From NCBI RefSeq assembly GCF_900589395.1, contig NZ_UUIS01000075.1, positions 186,001 through 250,000 on the forward strand: a DNA stretch of 64,000 nucleotides, read 5' to 3'. Both the position numbers and the translations under genes were made by a program. Each line of letters begins with the position of its first letter. The stretch's first letter is position 1. This DNA comes from Pseudomonas viridiflava. GTDB taxonomy: Bacteria > Pseudomonadota > Gammaproteobacteria > Pseudomonadales > Pseudomonadaceae. Of the stretch, positions 1 through 7,440 are shown one piece after another. The notes below the pieces were generated by a model that searched no databases, was not told the DNA's origin, and saw nothing but the letters and a program-made list of their open reading frames with translations.

Positions 1-1
1 T

Positions 2-103
2 GTCCTGAAGCAGCAAGCACTGCCTGATTGCGCCGTCAACAAGCAAGGTCAGCAATTGACGGTCTGTCTGGATGCCGGGGACACCCCTACGGTTGTGGAA
101 TAG
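2..103 (+). CDS. C-terminal end of an unidentified protein (cut by window edge)
   Basis: An open frame entering from the left edge gives 33 residues, ending in LDAGDTPTVVE before a TAG stop. The composition (QGQQLTVCLDAGDTPTVVE) looks like a real protein tail and not a shadow. Too little is present to name a family. The upstream part lies outside the window, and nothing else is visible between it and the minus-strand gene that ends at 221. Confidence 0.45.
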   Translation, partial: VLKQQALPDCAVNKQGQQLTVCLDAGDTPTVVE

Positions 104-220
104 GCACGCTGGGAGTTGCGTGCGCAGCGGCGGGCGGTTGGGCGAGTAGGAGTTTTTCATCGAAACCCGTTGAAAACAGCCGGTCCGAGAGGAGCCGGGC
201 AGGCAGTCACGTAGCGTAAA

Positions 221-991
221 TCACCAGACAATGGGTTTGTCGTCCCAGGCCCAGAACGTCCCGCTGTCAGCCGGTCCATGCGCGCCTATCACTGTAATGA
301 TGCGATTGGCCGAGAAAGCCGGTTCGAACAGTTGTCCCTCAGGCACGTTTGCCTGGAAGGGCTGAGACAACTCGGTGTCAGTCGTGCCAGGGTGTATGGC
401 CAGCACCGTAGAGGCCTGGTTCAGGCGTTTCAATTCGATGCTGGCCGTGTGCAGCAACTGGTTGAGTGCCGCCTTGCTGGCTCGGTAGCTGTACCAGCCA
501 CCCAACCGGTTGTCGCCAATAGAGCCGACCCTTGCCGACAGCGCCGCGAAGGTAGACGGTTGTTTGCGCAATAACGGCAGCAGGTGTTTAAGCAGCAGGA
601 TGGGCGCAAAGGTGTTGGTCGCGAAGCTCGCTTGCAGGCTGGCAAGCGTCAGTTGCGCCAGACCCTTTTCTGCTTTTGCGCCGTCTTGATGAAGAATGCC
701 AAGCGCGCAGATGACCAGGTGCAGGTGTTCGCATTCTGCAAGCGTCTCGCCCACCAGTGCTTCAAGGGATTGCTCATCGCGCGCGTCACAGTCGACTCGC
801 TTGAGGCGTTGGCCATACTGCTCTGCAAGCGTTGCCAGCCCTGTAGAGGTGCTGGCTTGTCGTGCCACCGCCCATACCTGGGCCACATCATCGCGAGCCA
901 GCAACGCTGCGCACAGTGCCAGGCCGATGCCTCGGCTGGCACCGGCTATCAGCACATGAGCATCGCTGTTCAGTTCGGGTATCAGACGCAT
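221..991 (-). CDS. Short-chain dehydrogenase/reductase (C-factor-like SDR)
   Basis: A 256-residue cytosolic NAD(P)-dependent oxidoreductase of the classical SDR fold. The cofactor glycine motif AGASRGIG is at residues 16-23, an Asn in the TNTF segment near 126, and the catalytic Tyr169-x3-Lys173 in YSYRASK. The start MRLIPEL is chosen because homology begins there and AAGGTG lies just upstream; a longer frame reaching 1138 adds 49 residues with no SDR character. Its substrate is unknown. It is transcribed alone, separated from the oxygenase operon upstream by a tandem repeat, so co-function with that operon is not implied. Confidence 0.8.
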   Translation of the reverse strand: MRLIPELNSDAHVLIAGASRGIGLALCAALLARDDVAQVWAVARQASTSTGLATLAEQYGQRLKRVDCDARDEQSLEALVGETLAECEHLHLVICALGILHQDGAKAEKGLAQLTLASLQASFATNTFAPILLLKHLLPLLRKQPSTFAALSARVGSIGDNRLGGWYSYRASKAALNQLLHTASIELKRLNQASTVLAIHPGTTDTELSQPFQANVPEGQLFEPAFSANRIITVIGAHGPADSGTFWAWDDKPIVW

Positions 992-1076
992 AAGGCACCT
1001 TGAGGAGCATGGTTGAAGTAGGTCTATGACTTCGCCACCAGGCATGTCGTTCAGGTGGCTGATTGACAAGCGCCGC

Positions 1077-1330
1077 CTATGTATCGCCCCTGCCGGCCTT
1101 ATCGCCTGCAGAGCAGCCTCCCACAGGATTAACGACACCCTTGAATTTCAGCCAGACACCAAACTGTGGGAGGCGGCTTGCCGGCAATGGCTATGTATCG
1201 CCCCTGCCGGCCTCATCGCCTGCAGAGCAGCCTCCCACAGGATTAACGACACCCTTGAATTTCAGCCAGACACCAAACTGTGGGAGGCGGCTTGCCGGCG
1301 ATGGCTATGGAACAGACGCAGCAGAGCCAC
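1077..1330. repeat. Tandem 114-bp repeat with REP-like inverted ends
   Basis: Two near-identical 114-bp units occupy 1077-1190 and 1191-1304. A decayed start of a third (GCAGAGCCACCTCCCATA) follows to about 1330. Each unit carries CAGCCTCCCACAG near its left end and CTGTGGGAGGCGGCTTGCCG near its right end, an inverted pair of the type seen in Pseudomonas REP elements. The repeat sits between two minus-strand genes. It can be read as an open frame on the plus strand, but that frame only repeats the same residues and is not a gene. Confidence 0.8.
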
Positions 1331-1360
1331 CTCCCATACGTCGGGTGTCAGTCCTGACGC

Positions 1361-2596
1361 TTACAGCGACTCACTGCTCGACCAGCGGCCCATCAGCGTG
1401 TTGGACGGCAGTTGCTCGTCCAGCAGTTTTTTCGCTGTTTCAGCGCCGGCCACCGGCAGGCCGGTCGGGTCGAGCAGGCCGATCTGCACCAGCACGCTGG
1501 CCTGGTCCCAGTAGATGTGCTCATGGCACAGCTTGTCGCCGCGGAACTTGATCACGCCCAACATCGGGATTTCGACGTATTTGCCGGTGGGCGCCACATT
1601 GGGCAGCATCCAGTCGATTTCGCTGGTGTGGGTAAAGCACATCACGAATTCATCGACGATCTGTGAGGCACCGACGGTGCGCGAGATCGGCACCAGCTTC
1701 ATGTCCGGCGGGTTGCCGTGGACGAAGTGGTGCTGGTAGAAGCGGCTCAGTTCGCGATAGCCCACGCCACCGGTCATGGTCGGGATATGGTTGACGTAGG
1801 GTTCGGCCACCATGGTAGCCATGGTCGCCGGCACATCACGCGCGGCAAACTCGTACTCGATGTGCTTTTCCCACAGGTCAGACAGGTTGAAGTGCGGGCC
1901 GATCTCTTGCTTGAGGGCGGCGATGCTGCGTTGATGGGCCATCAGCGCGGCCGGTTTGTCGTAATGCATGCCGCCCTGGCGGGCAAAGGCATGGTCCACG
2001 CCTGGGTAGGTGTAGATTTCGACCTTGGCGCGTCCGGCCAGGCGCTCGCTGATGGCGGCGCGGGCATTGGCGTCGCAGTAGCTGTCCTGTTCGGCAAAGT
2101 GCAGCACCAGGCGGCCCTCGATGTTGTTGGCCTCATCGAGCATCTGCTCGATGCCCATGCCGTAGTAGCCCACGCTGCAGGCCGCATTGGTGCGCGCGGC
2201 GGTCAGGTAGGCCAGCTTGCCGCCCATGCAGAAGCCTACGTACCCAAGACCGGTGTCTTCGACCTCAGGCAAGCCGCGCAAGGCGTCGAAACTGGTCGCG
2301 ATGTCCTGGACCGCCTTGTCGACGTCCATGCGCTGGAACAGGTCGATGGCACGGGCGAAGTCGGCTTCTGTGTACCCCAGCTCGACGCCCGGCTCCAGGC
2401 GCCAGAACAGGTCCGGGACCAGCGCGACATAGCCTTCCTCGGCATAGAAGTCGGCCACCTGGCGCATGTTGGCGTTGATGCCGAAGATTTCCTGGCCGAT
2501 GACGACGCCGGGGCCCTTGCCGCTGGCGGGAACGGCCAGGTAACCGGCGAAGCTGCCGCTGCCGTCGCTGGCTTGAACAGTGATCATCTTGCCCAT
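1361..2596 (-). CDS. Dienelactone hydrolase fused to a SnoaL/NTF2-like domain
   Basis: A 411-residue two-domain protein. Residues about 1-240 are a dienelactone hydrolase alpha/beta hydrolase with an intact triad: Cys123 in GFCMGG, Asp171 in AEQDSY and His202 in GVDHAF. Residues about 250-400 form a SnoaL-like (ester-cyclase/NTF2) domain. Ordinary dienelactone hydrolases end near residue 240, so the second domain is an addition. The start MGKMITVQ is supported by GAGGAG a few bases upstream. It is the last gene of the Rieske oxygenase operon, 38 bp after the SDR. It probably hydrolyses a lactone made after ring cleavage or ring opening; the exact substrate cannot be read from sequence. Confidence 0.8.
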   Translation of the reverse strand: MGKMITVQASDGSGSFAGYLAVPASGKGPGVVIGQEIFGINANMRQVADFYAEEGYVALVPDLFWRLEPGVELGYTEADFARAIDLFQRMDVDKAVQDIATSFDALRGLPEVEDTGLGYVGFCMGGKLAYLTAARTNAACSVGYYGMGIEQMLDEANNIEGRLVLHFAEQDSYCDANARAAISERLAGRAKVEIYTYPGVDHAFARQGGMHYDKPAALMAHQRSIAALKQEIGPHFNLSDLWEKHIEYEFAARDVPATMATMVAEPYVNHIPTMTGGVGYRELSRFYQHHFVHGNPPDMKLVPISRTVGASQIVDEFVMCFTHTSEIDWMLPNVAPTGKYVEIPMLGVIKFRGDKLCHEHIYWDQASVLVQIGLLDPTGLPVAGAETAKKLLDEQLPSNTLMGRWSSSESL

Positions 2597-2634
2597 GTCG
2601 TGCTCCTCGTTATCGTTATTCATCAGGTCAACCA

Positions 2635-3459
2635 TCAAGTCGTGGCCTGCACGCTGTCGCGCAGGCGCTCGAACCATACACGCGGCGACAGGCCCTGGTC
2701 AGGCCCCAGGATCGAAAAGCCGCCGTCCACCGGAATGTCGACACCGGTCACCCAGGAGGCGCCGCTGCTGCACAGAAAGGCCACCACCTGGCCGATTTCC
2801 TCGCCGCGCCCGACCCGGCCCAGCGGATGGAAGGCCGCGCCGACGCGGTCGGCCACAGCCATGTCATTGCCGCTGAGGCTGGCGACTGATGGCGACCAGG
2901 TCCAGGCCGGCGACACGCTTACCACGCGGATGCCGGTCGGCGCCAGTGTCACGGCCAGGTTGCGGGTCAATTGCAGCATGGCGGCCTTGGAGGCCGGGTA
3001 CAGGGCGCGGCCGGCGGCGCCGAACTTGCCGCCGGTGCTACCGATATTGATCACGGTGCCGCCCTGGCTCATGTGCGGCGTGGCTTTCTGTACGAAAATC
3101 GCCGCCGACACCAGGTTGACGTTCAACGTGCGCAGCCACTGGGCGCGGTCCGACAGCAGGCCCTGGTCGTCATAGATACAGGCGTTGTTGACCAGAATGT
3201 CGAGCCGGCCGAAGGCGCTGAGGGTAGCGGTAATACAGCGCTCGATATCGTCGTCCTGCTCGACATCACAGGCCACGAACCGGCAGTGTTCGCCCAGCTC
3301 ATGAGCCAGCGCGGTGCCGGTGTCGTGGCTGCGGCCGACCAGCATCACGCGGGCCCCGGCCTGCAGCAACTGGCGGGCAATGTCGGTGCCCAGGCCCTGG
3401 GTGCTGCCGGTGACGATGGCCACCTGGCCTTGCAGGCAAACCGAAGGGATTGAAGTCAT
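2635..3459 (-). CDS. SDR dehydrogenase of the Rieske oxygenase operon
   Basis: A 274-residue classical SDR. The cofactor motif TGSTQGLG is at 17-24, NNA at 91-93, catalytic Ser141, Tyr154 and Lys158 (YPASK), and the C-terminal PVDGGFS motif typical of family members. Its start overlaps the stop of the preceding isochorismatase-fold gene by 4 bp (ATGA), so the two are translationally coupled. Placed after a ring-hydroxylating dioxygenase, it is a good candidate for a cis-dihydrodiol or alcohol dehydrogenase that restores the aromatic ring or oxidises a side chain. That role is inferred from position only. Confidence 0.8.
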   Translation of the reverse strand: MTSIPSVCLQGQVAIVTGSTQGLGTDIARQLLQAGARVMLVGRSHDTGTALAHELGEHCRFVACDVEQDDDIERCITATLSAFGRLDILVNNACIYDDQGLLSDRAQWLRTLNVNLVSAAIFVQKATPHMSQGGTVINIGSTGGKFGAAGRALYPASKAAMLQLTRNLAVTLAPTGIRVVSVSPAWTWSPSVASLSGNDMAVADRVGAAFHPLGRVGRGEEIGQVVAFLCSSGASWVTGVDIPVDGGFSILGPDQGLSPRVWFERLRDSVQATT

Positions 3460-4049
3460 AGGTCATTCTCCAGAAGGCTGGGCACATCGCTGATCGTGGC
3501 AATCAGGCGCATGCACTCCAGGCTGGCCAGGTGCGTGGCCGGTTGCGCGGCGGCGCAGGCGTCGGCCGCCACGGTGACCTCGAAGCCGCAATCGACCGCA
3601 TGGCGCACCGTGCTTTCCACCACCGAATGAGTGGCGACGCCGGCAATCAGCAGGTGCCGCGCCCCCAGCTGGCGCAGCAGGGTGTCCAGCGGCGTGCCGT
3701 AGAACGCATTGATGCGCGTGTGGGTGACGACAAACTCCAGCGGGCCGGGCTGCGGTTGTAAGGCGTCGTGGAACTGCGCGCCCCAGGTGCCATCCTGGAC
3801 CGCGCCACTGGCGGCCACGGCGCGCAGGATAGGCGCGTTCTGCACCAGGTCGGCGTAATCGGGGCGGTAGGCCACGCGCACATGAATGATCGGCCAGCCG
3901 CGTGCGCGGGCGCCCTGCTGCAAGGCCACGGCGCTGGCGATCACCGCTGTGCGCGCCGGGTCGTCGGCCGCCAAACCCACGCGGATGCGCCCGTCCGGGT
4001 GCAGCACGTCGTTCTGGTAGTGCAGGGCGATCACCGTCGGACGGCGCAT
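3456..4049 (-). CDS. Isochorismatase-fold protein lacking the usual catalytic triad
   Basis: A 197-residue member of the cysteine-hydrolase (isochorismatase) superfamily, recognised by QNDV near residue 12, NAFYGTPLDTLLR near 114-126 and IAGVATHSVVEST near 135-147. The residues that align with the family Asp-Lys-Cys triad appear to be His10, His110 and Val143, so ordinary amidase chemistry looks unlikely. Length is normal. It is coupled by 1 bp to the beta subunit upstream and by 4 bp to the SDR downstream. It may be a non-hydrolytic relative or act by another mechanism; function unknown. Confidence 0.7.
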   Translation of the reverse strand: MRRPTVIALHYQNDVLHPDGRIRVGLAADDPARTAVIASAVALQQGARARGWPIIHVRVAYRPDYADLVQNAPILRAVAASGAVQDGTWGAQFHDALQPQPGPLEFVVTHTRINAFYGTPLDTLLRQLGARHLLIAGVATHSVVESTVRHAVDCGFEVTVAADACAAAQPATHLASLECMRLIATISDVPSLLENDL

Positions 4050-4582
4050 CAGACGAACACCTCAAGGTTGGCGAACACGTCGTTGCAGTTGATCAGGTCG
4101 ACGCGCTTGAGCTGGATCTTCCACTGGCCGTCGTCCTGGGTGGCCAGCTTCCAGGTGTAGCGCCCGGCCAGCTGGCGCTGGTCGAGGCGCCATTCGCTGA
4201 CTTGAAAGGTCGCGCTGACCACCAGCAGGCCCTGGCGGTCGAGGCCTTCGATCATCACGTTGCCGATCAAGTGCGCGGTGCGGGTCACCGGTTGCTGCGA
4301 CCAGTTGCGCACGTTCTCGACCCGGCGGATGCGCACCTCGCGCAGCATGCGGTTTTCCCAGAACAGCGAAATGTGCTCGAACGGATCGGCCTGGCCGTGC
4401 TGTTGCGGCACCCAGTACATGCCGGTGTCGGTGAACAATCGATCCCACTCCCAGAAGCGGCGCTCATCGAGCAGCCGGGCTTCCTGGTACAGGAACTGTT
4501 CGAGCTGGCGCAGGGTGTCGGTCGGCACCTGGGCCGGGGTCAGGTCGTGGGTCGAGACATCGAAGGTGCGATCAAGCAGCAT
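4049..4582 (-). CDS. Aromatic-ring-hydroxylating dioxygenase, beta subunit
   Basis: A 177-residue NTF2-fold small subunit of a Rieske non-heme iron oxygenase. It has the usual features: an N-terminal LYQEARLLDERRFWEW helix, YWVP near residue 56, RTAHLIGNV near 101-109, and a C-terminal strand KIQLKRVDLIN. The start overlaps the alpha-subunit stop by 11 bp. The subunit stabilises the alpha-beta hexamer and has no catalytic metal. The family fits two-subunit dioxygenases of the benzoate/phthalate broad type; the substrate is unresolved. Confidence 0.88.
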   Translation of the reverse strand: MLLDRTFDVSTHDLTPAQVPTDTLRQLEQFLYQEARLLDERRFWEWDRLFTDTGMYWVPQQHGQADPFEHISLFWENRMLREVRIRRVENVRNWSQQPVTRTAHLIGNVMIEGLDRQGLLVVSATFQVSEWRLDQRQLAGRYTWKLATQDDGQWKIQLKRVDLINCNDVFANLEVFV

Positions 4583-5903
4583 GGGTGCTCTCCTTGGCGA
4601 TCACGGTGGCGCTCATGTAGTGCTTCCAGGCTGCAAACTGATTGCGCATCGGCAACTCACTGGTGCCGTTGGTCGATACCGCGCCGTCGGGCAGCGTCTG
4701 GTCGGTGCCGGCGTAGCGGTGCATGCTGATCCACTCGCCACCGCGGGTCATGTTGCCTTCCTGGCAGCGGGCATACACTTCCACGTCATCGGGCATGACG
4801 TTGGAGGAGGGCGAGTTGATGACGTTGGCGTAGGTCAGGGCCCGGTCGAACACCGCATCCGGCGCACCCTTGCAGCGAAACGTCTGGATCTCGACCAGGG
4901 TGCGGTCCACCGCGATAGGGCGGATCACACGGAACTGCATGAACACGGTGTGCGGCGAGCCGCTGCCGTAGATCACGGTGTTGTGGCGGTTCATGCCCAT
5001 GATGGCGCGGGCGCGCTCTTCGCCGTACGCCTGGGTCAGGCACTCGAAATGCGCGCGCGAGACCTCATCGCGCTCGGCCGCCGCCGGGTCGAAGATCGCC
5101 TCCATGTAGCCGTGGCCGTTGTGGTAGGCGCGCAGTTCGAGCTTTTCCCAGAAGTCGTACGGCTCGCCGTTGCCGTCCATGATCAGCAGCTCAAAGGGCA
5201 TTTCGCCCAGTGCCTGGGCTTCATCGCGGGCGGCATCGACCGAGGATTCGTGAGTGACGCGGGCATGCATGGTGTCGTGCAGGTTCTCGTAGAACACCTT
5301 CCAGTTGGAGCGCTGCATGACCTTGAACACGCCGCCGGCCACTTCCACTTCGCCCACCGGCGAGCGGTCGCACAGGTTGTCGATGGAAGTGATCACGCCG
5401 CCCAGAAACGCCTTGAGGTCCGGGCCGTGGTCGATCTGGCTGGCAAACACGAAGCCGCGGTAGCTGTCGACCCGCGCCAGGCTGACCATGGAGAAATCGG
5501 GGTGTTTCGGGTTGAAGCAGGTGCCCTCGAAACCGTTCTTGAGCGGGGCCGAGAGGTGCTGGCCGTCGAGCTTGAAGGTCCAGGCATGGTACGGGCAACG
5601 GAAGAACTTGCCGACGTTGCCGTCGCCTTCGGCCACCAGCTTGGCGCCCTTGTGCGGGCAGCGGTTGTAGAGCACGTTGACGCCCTTGTCGGCGCCGCGC
5701 ACCAGGATCACATCCTGATCGCCGATGCGCGTGGTGTGGTAGTCGCCCGGGTTCTTGACCTGGCTTTCGTGACCGACGTAAATCCACGCCTGGCCATAGA
5801 TACGCTGCATTTCCAGCTCGAAAAGCTGAGGGTCGGTGTACACGCTTTTATGCACGCTGTCGTCGCGGACCAGGGCCGCAATCTGTTCGTTGCTGGGAAT
5901 CAT
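4572..5903 (-). CDS. Rieske aromatic-ring-hydroxylating dioxygenase, alpha subunit
   Basis: A 443-residue catalytic subunit that inserts O2 into an aromatic ring. The Rieske [2Fe-2S] ligands are Cys82-x-His84 (CPHKG) and Cys103-x2-His106 (CPYHAW). The mononuclear iron motif is Asn207...Asp210, His213 and His218 in ENLHDTMHARVTH, with the third ligand further downstream. The start MIPSNEQ is preferred because AAGGA lies just upstream; the upstream MAIRQGHT extension lacks a site. It is second in a six-gene minus-strand operon, after its reductase. Loose resemblance to several one-ring carboxylate oxygenases does not fix a substrate. Confidence 0.9.
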   Translation of the reverse strand: MIPSNEQIAALVRDDSVHKSVYTDPQLFELEMQRIYGQAWIYVGHESQVKNPGDYHTTRIGDQDVILVRGADKGVNVLYNRCPHKGAKLVAEGDGNVGKFFRCPYHAWTFKLDGQHLSAPLKNGFEGTCFNPKHPDFSMVSLARVDSYRGFVFASQIDHGPDLKAFLGGVITSIDNLCDRSPVGEVEVAGGVFKVMQRSNWKVFYENLHDTMHARVTHESSVDAARDEAQALGEMPFELLIMDGNGEPYDFWEKLELRAYHNGHGYMEAIFDPAAAERDEVSRAHFECLTQAYGEERARAIMGMNRHNTVIYGSGSPHTVFMQFRVIRPIAVDRTLVEIQTFRCKGAPDAVFDRALTYANVINSPSSNVMPDDVEVYARCQEGNMTRGGEWISMHRYAGTDQTLPDGAVSTNGTSELPMRNQFAAWKHYMSATVIAKESTHAA

Positions 5904-5965
5904 GGTGTGTCCTTGTCTGATGGCCATACACAGGCGCCTGAACCTGCGCCCCCGGAAAATCGTGT

Positions 5966-6910
5966 CTACAAATCCAGCACCAGCCGGGCGCTGCTGGCGC
6001 GCGACACACAGGTGCAGAAGCTGCCATCGGCCCGTTCACGGGCTGACAGGCAGATGTCGCGGTGCTCCACTTCGCCGTCGAGCACCTGCGCCACGCACAC
6101 CCCACAGTCGCCGCGCCGGCAGTCGAACATCGGGTCCAGGTCGGCGGCGATCATGGCGTCCAGCACGGTCGTGCCGGCCGGCACCTGCAAGGTCACGCCG
6201 CTGGCGCGCAACTCCACCTCGAAGCCGGTTTCAGCCTCGGCCTGCAGTGCGCCGATAAACAGCTCGCTGTGCACGTGCCCGTCATCCCATCCGGCCTCGC
6301 GGGCGGCCTGCAATACGCTGGTGATCAGGGCCTTGGGGCCACAGACATAGAGGTGGCGACCGTGTGCGGGTGCGTCCAGCAACGTGGCCAATGGCAGGCG
6401 CCGCGCCGGGTCGCCGCCGCTGATCCAGCACTGCGCGGTGCCCAGCGCCTGCACTTCATCGAGGTATGCCATGCGCGCCGGTTCACGGCCGGCGTAGTGC
6501 AGGGTAAAAGGCCGGTTGTGGCTCGACAGGGCGCGGGCCATGCCCAGGATGGGGGTGATGCCGATGCCGCCGGCAATCAGCAGGCAGTCCTGGGCCTGTT
6601 CGTGCAGCGGAAAATGATTGTTCGGTGCCCGCGCGGTAACCCGTTGGCCGGCTTCGACGCCATGAATCCAGCGCGAACCGCCACTGCTGCGGTCTTCCAG
6701 TTGCACGGCGATTTCGTAGTGCTGGCCGTCGGACAGATTGACCAGCGAATAGGCGCGCCACAGCGGCTTGTCACCGGGTATTTGCAGCTCTATGTGCGCA
6801 CCCGGCGTAAACGTCGGCAGAGGGTGCCCGGCGTCATCGACCAGAATCAGGCGGCGGACGGTGGCGGTAAGCGGCTCGATCCGCTCGATGCGCAGAGACA
6901 GGCTGGACAT
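5966..6910 (-). CDS. Oxygenase reductase with flavin, NAD and C-terminal plant-type [2Fe-2S] domain
   Basis: A 314-residue electron-transfer component of the phthalate dioxygenase reductase/VanB type. An N-terminal flavin domain has RAYSLVN at 52-58. The NAD domain has LLIAGGIGITPILGM and YVCGPKALI. The C-terminal ferredoxin domain has Cys ligands in CRRGDCGVC plus a later Cys in the DICLSA segment. Electrons would pass from NAD(P)H through flavin and iron-sulfur to the Rieske centre of the next gene. It is the first gene of the operon; the start MSSLSLRI is preceded by AGGAATC. The 225 bp between it and the divergent lipoprotein gene should hold the operon promoter, and no regulator gene adjoins it. 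Confidence 0.88.
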   Translation of the reverse strand: MSSLSLRIERIEPLTATVRRLILVDDAGHPLPTFTPGAHIELQIPGDKPLWRAYSLVNLSDGQHYEIAVQLEDRSSGGSRWIHGVEAGQRVTARAPNNHFPLHEQAQDCLLIAGGIGITPILGMARALSSHNRPFTLHYAGREPARMAYLDEVQALGTAQCWISGGDPARRLPLATLLDAPAHGRHLYVCGPKALITSVLQAAREAGWDDGHVHSELFIGALQAEAETGFEVELRASGVTLQVPAGTTVLDAMIAADLDPMFDCRRGDCGVCVAQVLDGEVEHRDICLSARERADGSFCTCVSRASSARLVLDL

Positions 6911-7135
6911 GCACGATTCCTGAGTGGGGCGGCGGGTCGCCGTTGAAGTCGTGCCTACTGTAAGGAGCGCGGGATGCCCGAAAAAAGCCGATACCGGCAA
7001 ATCGATAGCCGTATCTTGCGTAAATGCACAGGCCTGCCAGCCGGTCTGAAACAGCGAACTGTCAGCCGCCTTGAGCGTCCACCCTCCTGACCGCCTTCGG
7101 TCTTTGTCTGTCGAGTGATTAGAGGAGGTGCCTCG

Positions 7136-7288
7136 ATGAAAGCGTCATCACTGTTCCTGAGCCTGTGCTGCGCCGTGCTGCTGCAGGGCTGTTTCGACAA
7201 TTCCGGCAACGAAACCAAGAACAACACCGACGGCAGCCAGTCTTCGGTGCAGATGCAGCAGAAGGATAAGGCCAAGCCTGATAAATAG
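7136..7288 (+). CDS. Small secreted lipoprotein (50 residues)
   Basis: A short gene with a strong site (AGAGGAGG) seven bases before ATG. The product begins MKASSLFLSLCCAVLLQGC, a signal peptide ending in the lipobox LQGC with Cys19 as the likely lipidated residue. It is followed by a hydrophilic tail rich in Asn, Gln and Lys and ending KAKPDK. The architecture is that of small Pseudomonas outer-membrane or periplasmic lipoproteins of unknown function. It is divergent from the Rieske operon and 152 bp upstream of the APC permease. Confidence 0.7.
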   Translation: MKASSLFLSLCCAVLLQGCFDNSGNETKNNTDGSQSSVQMQQKDKAKPDK

Positions 7289-7440
7289 GCCGCGTCCATG
7301 GTTTGCGTGCAGGCGCCGCTGTACGCAGGCCAGATCAAATGAACTTTGGTCGCGCCGCATTTTTCCATTAAGCATCATCGCGCCGTCTTCAGACCTGTGT
7401 CTGAAGCCTGCTCAACGCCACCTGTCGCCAGAGTTCCTCC

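Noticed and set aside
1077..1330. Possible CRISPR array
   Set aside because: The repeat unit is 114 bp with no short repeat/variable spacer pattern and no cas genes; it is a tandem REP-type duplication.
1026..1551. Overlapping plus-strand frames through the 114-bp repeat
   Set aside because: They merely translate the REP-containing repeat and the antisense of the hydrolase gene.
1718..3175. Plus-strand open frame of 485 codons
   Set aside because: Antisense to the dienelactone hydrolase fusion and the SDR. Composition is typical of a shadow frame.
4260..6350. Plus-strand open frame of 696 codons
   Set aside because: It lies antisense to the Rieske alpha subunit and reductase, whose motifs are intact. 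The product is His/Val/Arg-rich with no family character, as expected of an antisense shadow in high G+C DNA.
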